Source: Gliomastix tumulicola
Lineage: Eukaryota; Ascomycota; Sordariomycetes; Hypocreales; Bionectriaceae
Assembly: GCA_001599755.1 (NCBI GenBank)
Contig: BCHX01000005.1
Span: forward strand, 3,220,409 to 3,284,408
Length of the DNA: 64,000 bases
Direction of reading: 5' to 3'
Shown: in pieces, positions 34,331 to 43,852 of the stretch
Layout: each line of letters starts with the position of its first letter
Position numbering within the stretch: the first letter of the stretch is position 1
The notes under the pieces: model-generated
What the model was told of the DNA's origin: nothing
Database searches by the model: none
The model's input: the letters and a program-made list of their open reading frames with translations, nothing else
Translations under genes and position numbers: made by a program

Positions 34331-35197
34331 ATGCCCCGCCCTCCCCTCAGCCAGAACCGCACGCTCGCGATCCTCAACAAGGCGCACGCCGAGGGCTACG
34401 CGGTGGCGGCCATGTGCTGCTACAACATCGAGTCCGTCGTCGCGACCGTCCGCGCCGCCGAGAAGAAGCGCAGCCCGGCCATTGTCCAGCTGTTCCCCTG
34501 GGCCATCGAGTACGCGGGCGACGCGCTCGTGCTGGCTGCGGCGTCGGCGTGCCACTCGGCCTCGGTGCCTGTGTCGCTGCATCTGGACCACGCGCAGACG
34601 CCCGAGCTGGTGCGGCGCGCGGCGAATATCCCCGACGGGTTCGACAGCATCATGTGCGATATGAGCCACTACGAGAAGGAGGAGAACCTGGCCCTGACGA
34701 AGGAGCTCGTGGACTACTGCCACGAGCGCGGGATCGCGACCGAGGCTGAGCCGGGACGCATCGAGGGTGGAGAGGACGGCGTGGCCGAGACGATCGACCT
34801 CGAGGGCGTGCTGACGACGCCGGAGCAGGCCGAGGAGTTTGTGGCCACGGGCATCGAGATGCTGGCTCCCGCCTTTGGCAACGTGCACGGCGAGTACGGC
34901 CCGCGCGGCATCATCCTCGAGTACGACCGCCTCGAGACGGTGAACAAGGCCGTCGGCGACCGCGTGCGGCTCGTGCTGCACGGCGCGGACCCCTTCACGG
35001 CCGAGATCTACCACAAGTGCATCAAGGCGGGCGTCACCAAGATCAACATCAACAAGGGCATGAACAACCACTACGCCGCGTCGCAGGAGGAGACGAGGGG
35101 GAAGCCGATCACGACTGTCATCGAGGCCGGGACGAATAAGATGCAGGAGGCTATTGAGTGGTACATTGACACGTTTGGGAGTGCTGGAAAGGCGTGA
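34331..35197 (+). CDS. Class II fructose-bisphosphate aldolase-family (ketose/sugar-acid phosphate) aldolase
   Basis: Single exon, 288 aa. Zinc-dependent aldolase: catalytic Asp86 and zinc ligand His87 in SLHLDHAQT, His186 in FGNVHGEYG, His217 in VLHGADPF, and the phosphate-binding loop KININKGMN (about 238-246). The GxxAVAAMCCYNIESV opening is that of the small class II aldolases (KbaY/FbaB type and the aldolase domain of the plant ketose-bisphosphate aldolase fusion), shorter than the 360-aa glycolytic fungal FBA. It is therefore unlikely to be the glycolytic enzyme. It probably cleaves a phosphorylated ketose or sugar-acid product supplied by the divergent dehydrogenase; a DUF1537-type kinase that would link them is not in the window. 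Confidence 0.9.
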   Translation: MPRPPLSQNRTLAILNKAHAEGYAVAAMCCYNIESVVATVRAAEKKRSPAIVQLFPWAIEYAGDALVLAAASACHSASVPVSLHLDHAQTPELVRRAANIPDGFDSIMCDMSHYEKEENLALTKELVDYCHERGIATEAEPGRIEGGEDGVAETIDLEGVLTTPEQAEEFVATGIEMLAPAFGNVHGEYGPRGIILEYDRLETVNKAVGDRVRLVLHGADPFTAEIYHKCIKAGVTKININKGMNNHYAASQEETRGKPITTVIEAGTNKMQEAIEWYIDTFGSAGKA

Positions 35198-35796
35198 GGC
35201 GTTGGTAGAGCCTCGATTACATTTGAAAATGCTAACAAAGAAGGCCACCATTGCCGGGCGCATGACGATGAATGAATGACTGTGAATGTCAGTTTCTTAG
35301 ATCCGTAGCTGCCAACAATGACTGGGCTTCCGGAAAGAAATTGGCAGAGCCTTAGAAGGCACGGCTTATACCGCCTGTGCGCAGGACAAAGAGACTTACT
35401 TAACAACGAGGCAATGTTTTACAGACATACAGATGTACTTGGTTTCTTTGAATCCCATCTCCACTGCTGTTTTTACACTCATGTGAACAAACCAGCCGCT
35501 CATTGTCCAGTTTGGTCCTCTGATGAGTGTCGCTTGTTCTCTTGGTGAATCACTAACTATTATCTCACAAAGATGGGTTGACAGTGTTCAATGTACATAA
35601 GGCATTTACCCCCCTTGCGAAGAAATCTTTCTTCGTCACCGTAGTTCGTCAATGTCGAGTCTATCTAATTCACAGAACATCCAGACCTGATAACATTGAC
35701 TGCAATTCACCTCCATCGCCTTCGGTATTCCATTTCCTGACTCGACACAGGCCTCATTATACACTCTAGTCACTTATTTGAGAAGGCCTAGGCATA
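35198..35796. other. Intergenic region
   Basis: 599 bp between the class II aldolase and the next plus-strand gene. Contains that gene's promoter; AT-rich before the ATG with a TTATACAC stretch near 35756. Nothing else recognised. Confidence 0.4.
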
Positions 35797-37956
35797 ATGA
35801 ACAACAACGCGGACGCAGCACCTCCTCGCCGCTCAGGGCGACTGGCAAACGCCCCAAGAATCAATTATAACGTCATACACCTGAGCCAGGAGTCCCTTAA
35901 ACGTCGCGCTGAGGATGAAGTTGACAACCCCCGTCCTCCCCGTCGCCAGAGGGTCAGGAGAGCAAGAGTGCCCGTACCCATTGAATCTTCCGAAGACGAG
36001 GATGGCGAAGATTCCGCACTAGAAGACGATGCTTCTGCGCAAGGAGAGGCTGCTGCAGACGACGAGGAAGATCAAGATCCCGTCGAACAGGAGGAGAATG
36101 GCGACCTCCCAGTGGAGGATCCAGATGCCATTGTGGAAGAGGAGGACGCGTCAGGAGAGGAGAATGCACCTGCTCAAGATGGCAATCCCCCTGTTGAAGA
36201 GGGCGACGTGGTGGGGGTAGTGGAAGGGGAGGAAGAAGAACCGCCGGTAGAGAATGACAACAACCAGATACCGGAGGCAGTCCAGCAGCAACCACGGATT
36301 CCACGGGTTCAAGACGCTAATCCCGACCCCGAAGATCCTGACTACGAGTTCCCTGATCTGACCTGGATGCAAACGTACCATGGTCCCACCCGAGAGGAGT
36401 TTGACGATGCAGGAAGACCCGGACAAGAGTGGGAGCTTCAGCTTTGCCCGCACCCCGTCAACACATTCTTCCTTGACTCTCGACCCAGGAGGCCGCGGCC
36501 GCCACCCCAGAGGAGGATCCTGCATGACATAGTCTGGCAGTCGGACCGCCCCCCGTCCATCACGAAGCTATGGACACAGCACTCTGGGCCCAGCAGTGAG
36601 GGCGTCCAGGATGTCGCTATCCCGGGCCCGATCGCCAACTTTGACGCCGTTCACACAAGCTTCCCGCGCGAGGTGTCGAGAGTCATCTCGGAGAATCTCG
36701 CGCCTCGACTGGTTCCGCTGCACTATGCCCGCTATCCAGCCCTCGGATGGAGGATGCCAGAGCCGCCTCTGGCCCTGGTCAACAGGCGATTTCGGGGAGA
36801 GATACTGCAGAGAGAGGGCCTGGGAGGGGATCGAGTCTGGCCAGACGCGATGCTCAGGGAGAAGTACGTGGAATACACCGCCTGGACAAGTGACAGGTTC
36901 ATGGACAGCATCGGCTACCTGCACCGGAGGGATATCATCATGACCTGGCCGATGCACCCGGACGACCACCACAGGCTTGCCGCGCGGCAGAATGCCTACG
37001 ACGAGGACCGACGCCAGAACCCCGACCGGCCCCCCCCTCCGGCGGACGTCCGTGCAGGCGCGGACCGGTGGGCTCACCGTGCTCAGAGGCGGCTGCACTG
37101 CAGGGAGGTGATCCGGGATCTGGGCACCGAGACCATCTTCGTCCCGGCCGCGCGCGTCTTCCGCCGGAGGAACTGGGAACGCGTGGTCGCCGACGGGACG
37201 GTGCCCGTGCCCGCTGCGCGGTTCGCGGATGACTATGCACAATGGGGCTGGCTCGCTGACGTGCCCTCCGTGAAGACCATCTACATCGACTGGACGCGTG
37301 GCAGGAATGTGTCTGGCGCCTTGAGGGAGGGCAGGACCCTGTCCGCGCGTGTCAATTGGGAGGCCCCCGAACGGCTGACAAAGGTGAATATGTTCCCTAT
37401 GCTGAAGCTGGTCGACCTGTTCGACGACCAGGCCATGGCCGAGATGACCGCTCTAGACTCAGAACCGTCCGGGTGTGAGACGCCGCACTGGCTCGGGGAG
37501 CGGACCTGCCGTCCTCGGCTGTGTGTTCACTGCGCAAGACTCGAGTGGAGGGAGAAAGAACCCATCTTCCTTTCCTTCTACATGATCATGCGGTACTTGA
37601 AGGCACACCCAGGTGAGTCGATCCACCCGATCCTGACCTGGACGGGCAGAGTGGACTTTGCGGCGCCGTTTGTGCAGGAGGTTCAGAGGTCCATGCCTGA
37701 GATCAAGCCCTGCATGGTGTTCAATGTGCTCCCGCGCAAGAATGGCTTGTCGGACTGGTATGACCTTTGCTCGGAGGTGATGACGCAGCCGCTTGCGACG
37801 GAGACGGTGATCCCGGAGCCGACGACTGAGCGGGAGAGGGCGGTTCAGCGGCTGTGGGTGCCTCCGGCGGAGGCTCCTGCTGTGGCTCCTGCTGCTGGTG
37901 CTGCTGATGCTCTTGCTGAAGCGCCGTCTGAGCCTCCTGTCGAGGTTCCTCCTTAA
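35797..37956 (+). CDS. Large hypothetical protein with acidic N-terminus and Pro/Ala tail
   Basis: Single exon, 719 aa, no recognised family. The first 60 residues are basic and include RRSGRLAN and RRQRVRRARVP, a likely nuclear-localisation or nucleic-acid-binding patch. A very acidic low-complexity stretch follows (about residues 65-160, many EE/ED runs). The middle (about 185-690) is globular, rich in Trp, Arg and Pro (for example LTWMQTYHG, LGWRMPEPPLALVNRRFRGE, YIDWTRGRN). It carries a Cys/His cluster CETPHWLGERTCRPRLCVHC that could bind a metal. The tail is Ala/Pro-rich. The central part resembles the many uncharacterised F-box-like or 2EXR-type fungal proteins in style, but I cannot assign it. 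Confidence 0.75.
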   Translation: MNNNADAAPPRRSGRLANAPRINYNVIHLSQESLKRRAEDEVDNPRPPRRQRVRRARVPVPIESSEDEDGEDSALEDDASAQGEAAADDEEDQDPVEQEENGDLPVEDPDAIVEEEDASGEENAPAQDGNPPVEEGDVVGVVEGEEEEPPVENDNNQIPEAVQQQPRIPRVQDANPDPEDPDYEFPDLTWMQTYHGPTREEFDDAGRPGQEWELQLCPHPVNTFFLDSRPRRPRPPPQRRILHDIVWQSDRPPSITKLWTQHSGPSSEGVQDVAIPGPIANFDAVHTSFPREVSRVISENLAPRLVPLHYARYPALGWRMPEPPLALVNRRFRGEILQREGLGGDRVWPDAMLREKYVEYTAWTSDRFMDSIGYLHRRDIIMTWPMHPDDHHRLAARQNAYDEDRRQNPDRPPPPADVRAGADRWAHRAQRRLHCREVIRDLGTETIFVPAARVFRRRNWERVVADGTVPVPAARFADDYAQWGWLADVPSVKTIYIDWTRGRNVSGALREGRTLSARVNWEAPERLTKVNMFPMLKLVDLFDDQAMAEMTALDSEPSGCETPHWLGERTCRPRLCVHCARLEWREKEPIFLSFYMIMRYLKAHPGESIHPILTWTGRVDFAAPFVQEVQRSMPEIKPCMVFNVLPRKNGLSDWYDLCSEVMTQPLATETVIPEPTTERERAVQRLWVPPAEAPAVAPAAGAADALAEAPSEPPVEVPP

Positions 37957-38138
37957 GCCTCGTCTGAGGAGAGGGCCGCTAAAGATTGCGTGCCCTAGGC
38001 ACTTTGATCCTAGATTTTGGTAGACTGAGTAGTGTTTCGTCTTTGGGATCAATGACCTATTTCTTGTTCTTATGAGCTATGTAGAAAGCTGAAACGTATT
38101 ACCCCAAGACCACCCGGATGTTGATGTGTTTTTTGAGT

Positions 38139-39104
38139 CTAGACGACCACTGTCGTTCCCGGAAGGGATCTCTCATTCTTGAATCCACCCACCACCGCAG
38201 CATTGACCATTAATGTCTTTGAGCTCTCCTCACGGCGGCCGTAACCGGAGACAGCAGCCATCAAGCTCTGCACCCACGCGAATAGAAACCACAGCAGCAT
38301 GATGGGTATCAAGAGCACTCCCCCCTCACCCCCCATCGCCCTCTGGTAGCATCTCTCAACCCCCCGATAACCGACAACTTCCTGCCCACGACCGGCATGG
38401 ATATGCCCAAACACGACGAGCCGTGGCCGTGACCTCGACACCTCCCTTGTCAAATATGGACATCCCTTCCCGCCAAGATCTAGGTATCCCTTCGGAGGCC
38501 CGTGAGTAAGCAGCACGTCCGTCCCCTCGGGAATGGAATTTGTCCAGACGTCCCTGATGGGGGGATACTGAAATGCAAAGGTGCCGCACTGCCGCGTCCA
38601 CGGTGAGCCGAATATGGTCAGCTTGCGGCGCCCACCGTAGAATTTAAGTGTGACAGATGAATTGTTGAGATAGATGAGATCGTGCCAATTCAGATCCGCA
38701 CGAGCCTGGCCCTCGGCCTCGTAGATGCGGTCGGGAAATCTCGCAACGTATTCGGGATCGAGCAGGCTGTCGTGGTTCCCCCCGATGACGACCTTGTGTC
38801 GGTGCGGCAGGGAAGCAAGCCAGTCGAGCTGCTCTTGTAGCTCCTCGAAAGTGCCATGGTTTGTGAGATCGCCCGCGTGGAGGAGTAGGTCGCCGTCGGG
38901 AACTTCGGGCTGAGATCGATGAGTATCAGATATGCAGACGATGGTGATGGGATCGTGCGTATTGGTGCTACGCGATGGGCGGACGGCAAGCGATGGCCGT
39001 CGACCGTGAAGCCAGCCGGCGAAGAACAGGACAGGCTCACGCCGAAATTGTTCCCAGGATGTCAGGCGCGGAGGAGGCCACGTTGCGAGCCTCGATAATT
39101 CCAT
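38139..39104 (-). CDS. Calcineurin-like metallophosphoesterase, membrane-associated
   Basis: Single exon, 321 aa. All five metal-binding blocks of the metallophosphoesterase fold (PF00149) are present: ISDTH (Asp60, His62), LLLHAGDLTNHG, IGGNHDSLLD, LLTHGPPKG and VFGHIHAGRG. Order and spacing match the UPF0046/MPPED branch of predicted phosphoesterases. After the catalytic core a strongly hydrophobic stretch (GVLLIPIMLLWFLFAWV) suggests a C-terminal membrane anchor, unusual for an otherwise soluble family. The substrate is unknown; related animal proteins hydrolyse cyclic nucleotides weakly. Residues 1-45 show no clear signal peptide. Confidence 0.9.
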   Translation of the reverse strand: MELSRLATWPPPRLTSWEQFRREPVLFFAGWLHGRRPSLAVRPSRSTNTHDPITIVCISDTHRSQPEVPDGDLLLHAGDLTNHGTFEELQEQLDWLASLPHRHKVVIGGNHDSLLDPEYVARFPDRIYEAEGQARADLNWHDLIYLNNSSVTLKFYGGRRKLTIFGSPWTRQCGTFAFQYPPIRDVWTNSIPEGTDVLLTHGPPKGYLDLGGKGCPYLTREVSRSRPRLVVFGHIHAGRGQEVVGYRGVERCYQRAMGGEGGVLLIPIMLLWFLFAWVQSLMAAVSGYGRREESSKTLMVNAAVVGGFKNERSLPGTTVVV

Positions 39105-39490
39105 GGGGCTGGATCAGATACACAGCCTACTGCAGTTGTTATATCAGTTAGTCTAAGTTCTTGGTGCGGTCGGCGATCGATAATCCCTGTTGATCTTGAA
39201 TGACGGCGAAAGGCCGAGAAAGTTGAGGGCACTTCACAACATGCATTTCTAATGTAGGTAAGGAAGAGGGCAGGCATTGGAGGGGTTGGGCCAACGCGTC
39301 TCAATGGACATGCCTTATGGAGGGGCTGAACATATGAGAGTGTACAGTGTAACATGCCGCTTGGGCACGTGATGCCGTCTAGTACCCCCATAGTGCTACG
39401 CTGCGAGCGCTAAACAAAGGCCACTGGCGCGCTAAGTATGGAGCCCCGGTCAAGATTTAGGCGCGCGCGTCCAGCATTTGCGCACTAAAT
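39105..39490. other. Intergenic, divergent
   Basis: 386 bp between the metallophosphoesterase and the next plus-strand gene. It must hold both promoters. A GC-rich GGCGCGCGCG stretch lies near 39459. No confident motif. Confidence 0.4.
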
Positions 39491-40288
39491 TTGACCTCCA
39501 CTCCTCCCATCTCCCCACGCAATGGCTGTGTCCTTCCTTTCCCTTGCGCCCAACATTGCACCTTCACCGATGGCTTCAAGATGCAGTGGAAGCTTTCCCA
39601 CAGCGCACGCCTTTGGAAAGGGCGGCTTGTCAAGCTACTGAGTCACAAATCTCCGCCGTCCAGTCCCAAAGCGAGCTCGACGTCACCACCCACCCTCCCG
39701 AACACTGCCCACGACAGCCTGGCCCACGACAGCCTGCCCCCCGACCCTCGACATCTCATTGCGAACCGCCTTGCGTACGAAGTTGCCCTCCTCGAGCGTG
39801 GCCGCGACCGTCGCGCCCCTGATACCGACAGTCCACTAGCGGCCCTCTATCGCATCTACGAGCACATTGTGCTCGACCAGCACATCGCGATACGAAACGA
39901 GATCGAGGCGTTCTGGTTCCATTCCGACTGGGCCGTTCGCAACATCCCCGACCCCCGCGACCCGCATCCTGAGCGCTACGCCTGCCTCGCCTGCATCCCG
40001 GCGTTGCTTTGCCTGGCGTTCAACAAGAGGATCGAGCTGGGTCTTCCTCGTGATGCACCCCCGATCTTCACACGCGATATGCTGGACGAGTGGAGGGCGC
40101 GGGAGCGACAACGCGAGCAAGAGCCACCATGGGTAGAGGACGTGCCGCCGTTGACGACCACGCTGGCTATACCGCACTGGGACAACGAGAAGCGCGACTT
40201 CGTTCCCCTCGAGAGCTTTGAGAAGGCCTCGCAGGAGTTCTCTCGAAAGAACATACTCATCTGGCAGCCTCACATCCATTTTGCCTGA
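39491..40288 (+). CDS. Conserved-looking hypothetical protein
   Basis: Open frame of 265 codons. The more likely start is the Met at codon 31 (39581, MQWKLSHSARLWKGRL), since the first 30 residues look untranslated-like and the following basic start is a plausible N-terminus. The middle contains a helical, Arg/Glu-rich stretch (HIVLDQHIAIRNEIEAFWFHSDW) and a Cys/Ala segment (RYACLACIPALLCLAFN). No known domain, signal or catalytic motif. The next gene (minus strand) is tail-to-tail, 130 bp away. Confidence 0.6.
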   Translation: MTSTPPISPRNGCVLPFPCAQHCTFTDGFKMQWKLSHSARLWKGRLVKLLSHKSPPSSPKASSTSPPTLPNTAHDSLAHDSLPPDPRHLIANRLAYEVALLERGRDRRAPDTDSPLAALYRIYEHIVLDQHIAIRNEIEAFWFHSDWAVRNIPDPRDPHPERYACLACIPALLCLAFNKRIELGLPRDAPPIFTRDMLDEWRARERQREQEPPWVEDVPPLTTTLAIPHWDNEKRDFVPLESFEKASQEFSRKNILIWQPHIHFA

Positions 40289-40420
40289 TGATGGGGAAAG
40301 ACCATTCATCAGTGGAGGAAAATATACCTCGCATTTCTACCCAGCACAACAGACGAGTGTTTTGCAACTCTGATTATCAACAAGCTTCCTGGCAAATGCG
40401 GTAAGCTTAACGCCCTCGAG

Positions 40421-41194
40421 CTACGCAGTCCAGTCGATCACCCGTTTGCCGTACTTCCTATAGTACGCCTCATCTACCTGCTGCAGTACCGCGTCCGTCA
40501 CGACCTTGCTATACCTCCGACACCAGTCGCGAATCGTGCGCACACCCACCGTGTGCTGCTTCGCCTGTAGAAGGTACTCGTGCAGGTACACCACGGCGTC
40601 CGCCAGGTCATACGGCCGGTGGTCTGCGTCGGAGAGCCGGTTCAGCTTGCCGCAAAACGCATACGACCACGGAGCCGCATACACCCTCAGCCCGCCACTC
40701 TCAAAGACCACCGTGCCCTGTTCCAGAGCCCGCTCGAACAGGGCACGCTGCAGCTGCGCTGGCAGGAAGAGCTGCGTCGCGTTGTTCAGCCACTCCGCGC
40801 CGAGCCGGCCCCCCCTCTGCCGGTTCGCAAAGCGCGCTGCTTCGTGGATGGCGTGATGTGTCGCGTCGCTGGCGTTGCCGAGGAAGAAGTCCACGTCGTG
40901 CGTACTCTCCCTCGACCGCAGGTACAGCGTGTTGACGGCGCCACCAACAGTCACGAGCTGGGTGGGGACGCCTCGCTGGTCTAGGTATGCGGCCATGTCG
41001 CTTAGAGCCGCGATGATCGTGTTGCGGTCGAGATCCGAAGCGTGATGCTGGATGGGCTGACCATGTTGATCTCGATATGGTGGCGGAACAAGCACCGGCC
41101 CTCCAGTTGGTCTTGATACGGCCATATGTTGCTGGGGGCGCGGCTGCAGCTCAACTTCGTGATTTCTTCGTGGCTTTGAAGAACTGCAACCCAT
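40421..41194 (-). CDS. Dually acylated, nucleotidyltransferase-like hypothetical protein
   Basis: I place the start at 41194, giving 257 aa beginning MGCSSSKPRR; the frame is open 16 codons further up. MGCSSSK is a textbook N-myristoylation sequence (Gly2), with Cys3 available for palmitoylation and a following basic patch. The protein should thus sit on the inner face of the plasma membrane or on an endomembrane. The core (residues 60-130) carries VTVGGAVNTLYLRSRESTHDVDFFLG: a GG followed by a D-x-D resembles the active site of the nucleotidyltransferase (AbiEii/AntA-like) superfamily. The rest is helical (VVYLHEYLLQAKQHTVG). Function unknown. If D-V-D is catalytic, it may transfer a nucleotide. 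Confidence 0.7.
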   Translation of the reverse strand: MGCSSSKPRRNHEVELQPRPQQHMAVSRPTGGPVLVPPPYRDQHGQPIQHHASDLDRNTIIAALSDMAAYLDQRGVPTQLVTVGGAVNTLYLRSRESTHDVDFFLGNASDATHHAIHEAARFANRQRGGRLGAEWLNNATQLFLPAQLQRALFERALEQGTVVFESGGLRVYAAPWSYAFCGKLNRLSDADHRPYDLADAVVYLHEYLLQAKQHTVGVRTIRDWCRRYSKVVTDAVLQQVDEAYYRKYGKRVIDWTA

Positions 41195-42413
41195 GTTGAT
41201 AGTCAAGGAAAGTGTTGCTTGTACTGAGCTTGTCTGGACCAAACGAAGGAGAATATGATGATTATATAGGCGTTAAGGAGAAGAGAAAGTACGGATGATT
41301 TCATGTTTGCTCGATCCCTTGAACTGTGGAATGCCTCTCATATATACTAACCGCTCGGGTGACCAACGTGATGTTTCTCCCTGAACCAACAGCGAGGGTC
41401 TCTTTTTTGGACGAGATGCTTCTTTTTTTACATCGAGTCTACCTACTACAGTAGTGCCTCATCTAGCAGGCTTGGGCAATGTTGTCCTGAAACGAAGCCT
41501 GGGTCACTTCCCCGCTAAATGCCGAGCTCGCCCAATCATCTTGGGAGTATCCCAATGTCAACCAACACTCGCAGCACGCAGGGCGGCTCCCAAGGCGTTG
41601 GCGTGTGTGGATCTTCTAGCCAGCCTCTCTCCAGGGCTGAATCCGAACGAAGCGCCCATTTTATGTGGTTCTTGAGCCTCGAGGCACAGTACTAGTAGCC
41701 AATGCATGGGTGTGTATGTCAGTCATGCGCCGCGCGCGCTTAGGGGTGTCGTGTTTGCCCGACTTCCTTCACAGTCCGCCCCTTCAGCCATGCGCTAGGC
41801 AAGGTATCGATTACTCACGTCTTGAAATTCAAAGTTGGCCCGGTTTGCCTCACCATATGACCCAGGTCAACAAGCAAGGTGTCTTTGTTGCACCTGCGAA
41901 TGCTAAACTTCACTCTCGCACATGACTGTCTTCTGCCGCTCCCACGCCTCCAGGGTCATTTAGATGACACAGTTGCGGATGAGCTGCATCACCGTTTCCT
42001 TTGGGGCATTCTCTCGTGATGATTTTTGGATTAAAAATCAAAGTCAAAACGCGCGGAACACTCCTTTACACTCCTGCTTCTCCTTATACTTCATCAGCCG
42101 AGACAAGCCGATAGAGCATGATCTTCACATGCTTTTTCGATGAAACTCTGCGTGTCGTTTTGCAGAGAAACTCAAGCCAGACTTTCAAGAAGAGTATAAA
42201 AGATGTCAAACGCGGGTGTCATGACGTTAAGCATAAAGCTCCCGACGTTCCCGAGGCCGAAAGCATAATCAGCCTTATTGTTCAATATCGGTACCAAATC
42301 CCCGGGATATCATATTTGAGTGGCCCATTGTCCCTATTGTCCCCCTTGTTTCATTTTAGACTCCTTATTGTCGGGATTGTCTGAACAACACATCTAGTCA
42401 GTTCTGCATCGGG
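41195..42413. other. Intergenic region without a supported gene
   Basis: 1.2 kb between divergent genes. Small open frames at 41454-41925 and 42118-42384 (plus) lack recognisable features. AT-rich patches near 42100-42380. No repeat or RNA gene seen. Confidence 0.4.
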
Positions 42414-42983
42414 GTGCGCCCTACTTACCACCATCGATCCTCGAATATCTTGATGACAGTCAAAGTGCGAGTCCCTGGATACACGAATCACACTCTGCAA
42501 GCTGACAAAGAAAAAAAAATGATCCAGAGATCGCGATCAGTGACACCGAGAATGGGCGGCTACAGGAGGACATACGGAATCTACGGCACCACGCCCGACA
42601 GCTCCAGGCAGCCAGTTGCCCCGGGTACCTTCGCCTCCCTGCGCATCAGCAGCCCCAACAAGGACACGTACACCTACTACTTCGACTCCGTCCAGGACAA
42701 GGGCACCTGGACCGAGATCCGCGTCATCCTGCGCTCCCACCCGTCCGTCAAGATGGCAGGGCTGCGACTCAATATCCGGAACAGCGGCGATCTCTGCCTC
42801 ACGGATGTCAAGGCGACGTCCAACAAGGATGATCGGTGGATCTTCAACATCGTCGACGCAGACTTCCCTCGGACTTCTGATATTCGTATTGATCTGACTC
42901 TGACGGAGCTGATCAGCAACAGTGATGAGGATAAGGACAAGATTTGGGTGGAGGTGGGGATGGTTGAATGTTACTTCAACTGA
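42414..42983 (+). CDS. Small hypothetical protein, beta-rich
   Basis: Frame of 189 codons. Several starts are possible: 42414, 42453 (MTVKVRVPGY) or 42519 (MIQRSRSVTP), the last directly after a run of nine A, a good fungal initiation context. The predicted protein alternates hydrophobic and polar residues (FASLRISSPN, YTYYFDSVQ, IRVILRSHP, IRIDLTLTEL), suggesting a beta-sandwich of about 120 residues. No signal peptide or known domain. Codon usage in the 3' two thirds (C/G-ending third positions) supports a real gene. Confidence 0.55.
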   Translation: MRPTYHHRSSNILMTVKVRVPGYTNHTLQADKEKKMIQRSRSVTPRMGGYRRTYGIYGTTPDSSRQPVAPGTFASLRISSPNKDTYTYYFDSVQDKGTWTEIRVILRSHPSVKMAGLRLNIRNSGDLCLTDVKATSNKDDRWIFNIVDADFPRTSDIRIDLTLTELISNSDEDKDKIWVEVGMVECYFN

Positions 42984-43138
42984 GAGGGCTGAGAGGGCTG
43001 GTATTTGGTGCTTTATTTTTTACGATCTAATAACGCATATGTGACGACTTATTTCCCTTATTTTGGCCGTCCTAATATTATGCATGTTACTATACTAACC
43101 AAACATGCCCACGCTACTTCTCTGAGCCCCTATCATCC

Positions 43139-43852
43139 TCAAGGAGTCCAGATTAGACCTGCTAGCCTGAAAACACCGAACCCGCTGTAGGGCGGTGCCC
43201 ACTGAGACAGATCAAGATCGACGTGTTGCGTGTCTTTGAATCCTGCTCTCCTATGGAATTCATACGCACCCGGCTCCGAGACGGTGATAAGTGGGATATG
43301 TGCATCCCTGGCTCGGCCCATGCAATGCTTCACCATGTTTGATCCGATGCCCTGTCTGCGGCTTGACGGCGCGACGAATATGTATGTCAGGTCTAGACGA
43401 ATATCAGCAAAATAGAAAAAGTGAAAGTGTTGGGAGCTCGCCGGATTACCGAACCGCTCCATGTCGTCTGTGGGCTGCGTCACGTAATCCGAACCGCTCA
43501 TGACGGCCTCAAACACGACAGGATTCATCCACTGGGGAACGATTGGTTCCTCAAGATTGCCTTGGCTCTTTTGACCTAATGCGAGGCTTGAGACAGGGTG
43601 TTTTCGCGTCAGAACGACAAACCCAACGATCTGACCCGTGGAGGCGTCGACTGATTTGAGCAGCTCGTTGGATGGGTCCTGGAAGCACCCTGCGATAACA
43701 TCCGCATTGTGCTTCCGCTGCATTTCCTCGTTCGGCCAGTCCTCGACAAGCAGCCGGTTGATAGTAAGTGAGAATTTTGAGGTATGGAGGAAATTTGAAA
43801 GTATTGGTAGATTAGCCTCCGACACGGGTAGGATGGAGATGTGCTCTGCCAT
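43139..43852 (-). CDS. GNAT-family N-acetyltransferase
   Basis: Single exon, 237 aa. The acetyl-CoA binding motif A is IFVAPSSRRQGIGSNMV (about residues 168-184), the canonical Q/R-x-x-G-x-G/A loop, followed by motif B with EFHRRAGFKDT. An N-terminal helical section and IVGFVVLTRKHP strand fit the fold. Substrate unknown: fungal single-domain GNATs of this kind acetylate small amines, antibiotics or protein N-termini. The start at 43852 is the first ATG and directly precedes the domain. No targeting signal. Confidence 0.88.
   Translation of the reverse strand: MAEHISILPVSEANLPILSNFLHTSKFSLTINRLLVEDWPNEEMQRKHNADVIAGCFQDPSNELLKSVDASTGQIVGFVVLTRKHPVSSLALGQKSQGNLEEPIVPQWMNPVVFEAVMSGSDYVTQPTDDMERFGNPASSQHFHFFYFADIRLDLTYIFVAPSSRRQGIGSNMVKHCMGRARDAHIPLITVSEPGAYEFHRRAGFKDTQHVDLDLSQWAPPYSGFGVFRLAGLIWTP

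Noticed and set aside
34319..35263. 314-codon minus frame opposite the class II aldolase
   Set aside because: Shadow frame; the plus frame has all catalytic residues of the aldolase.
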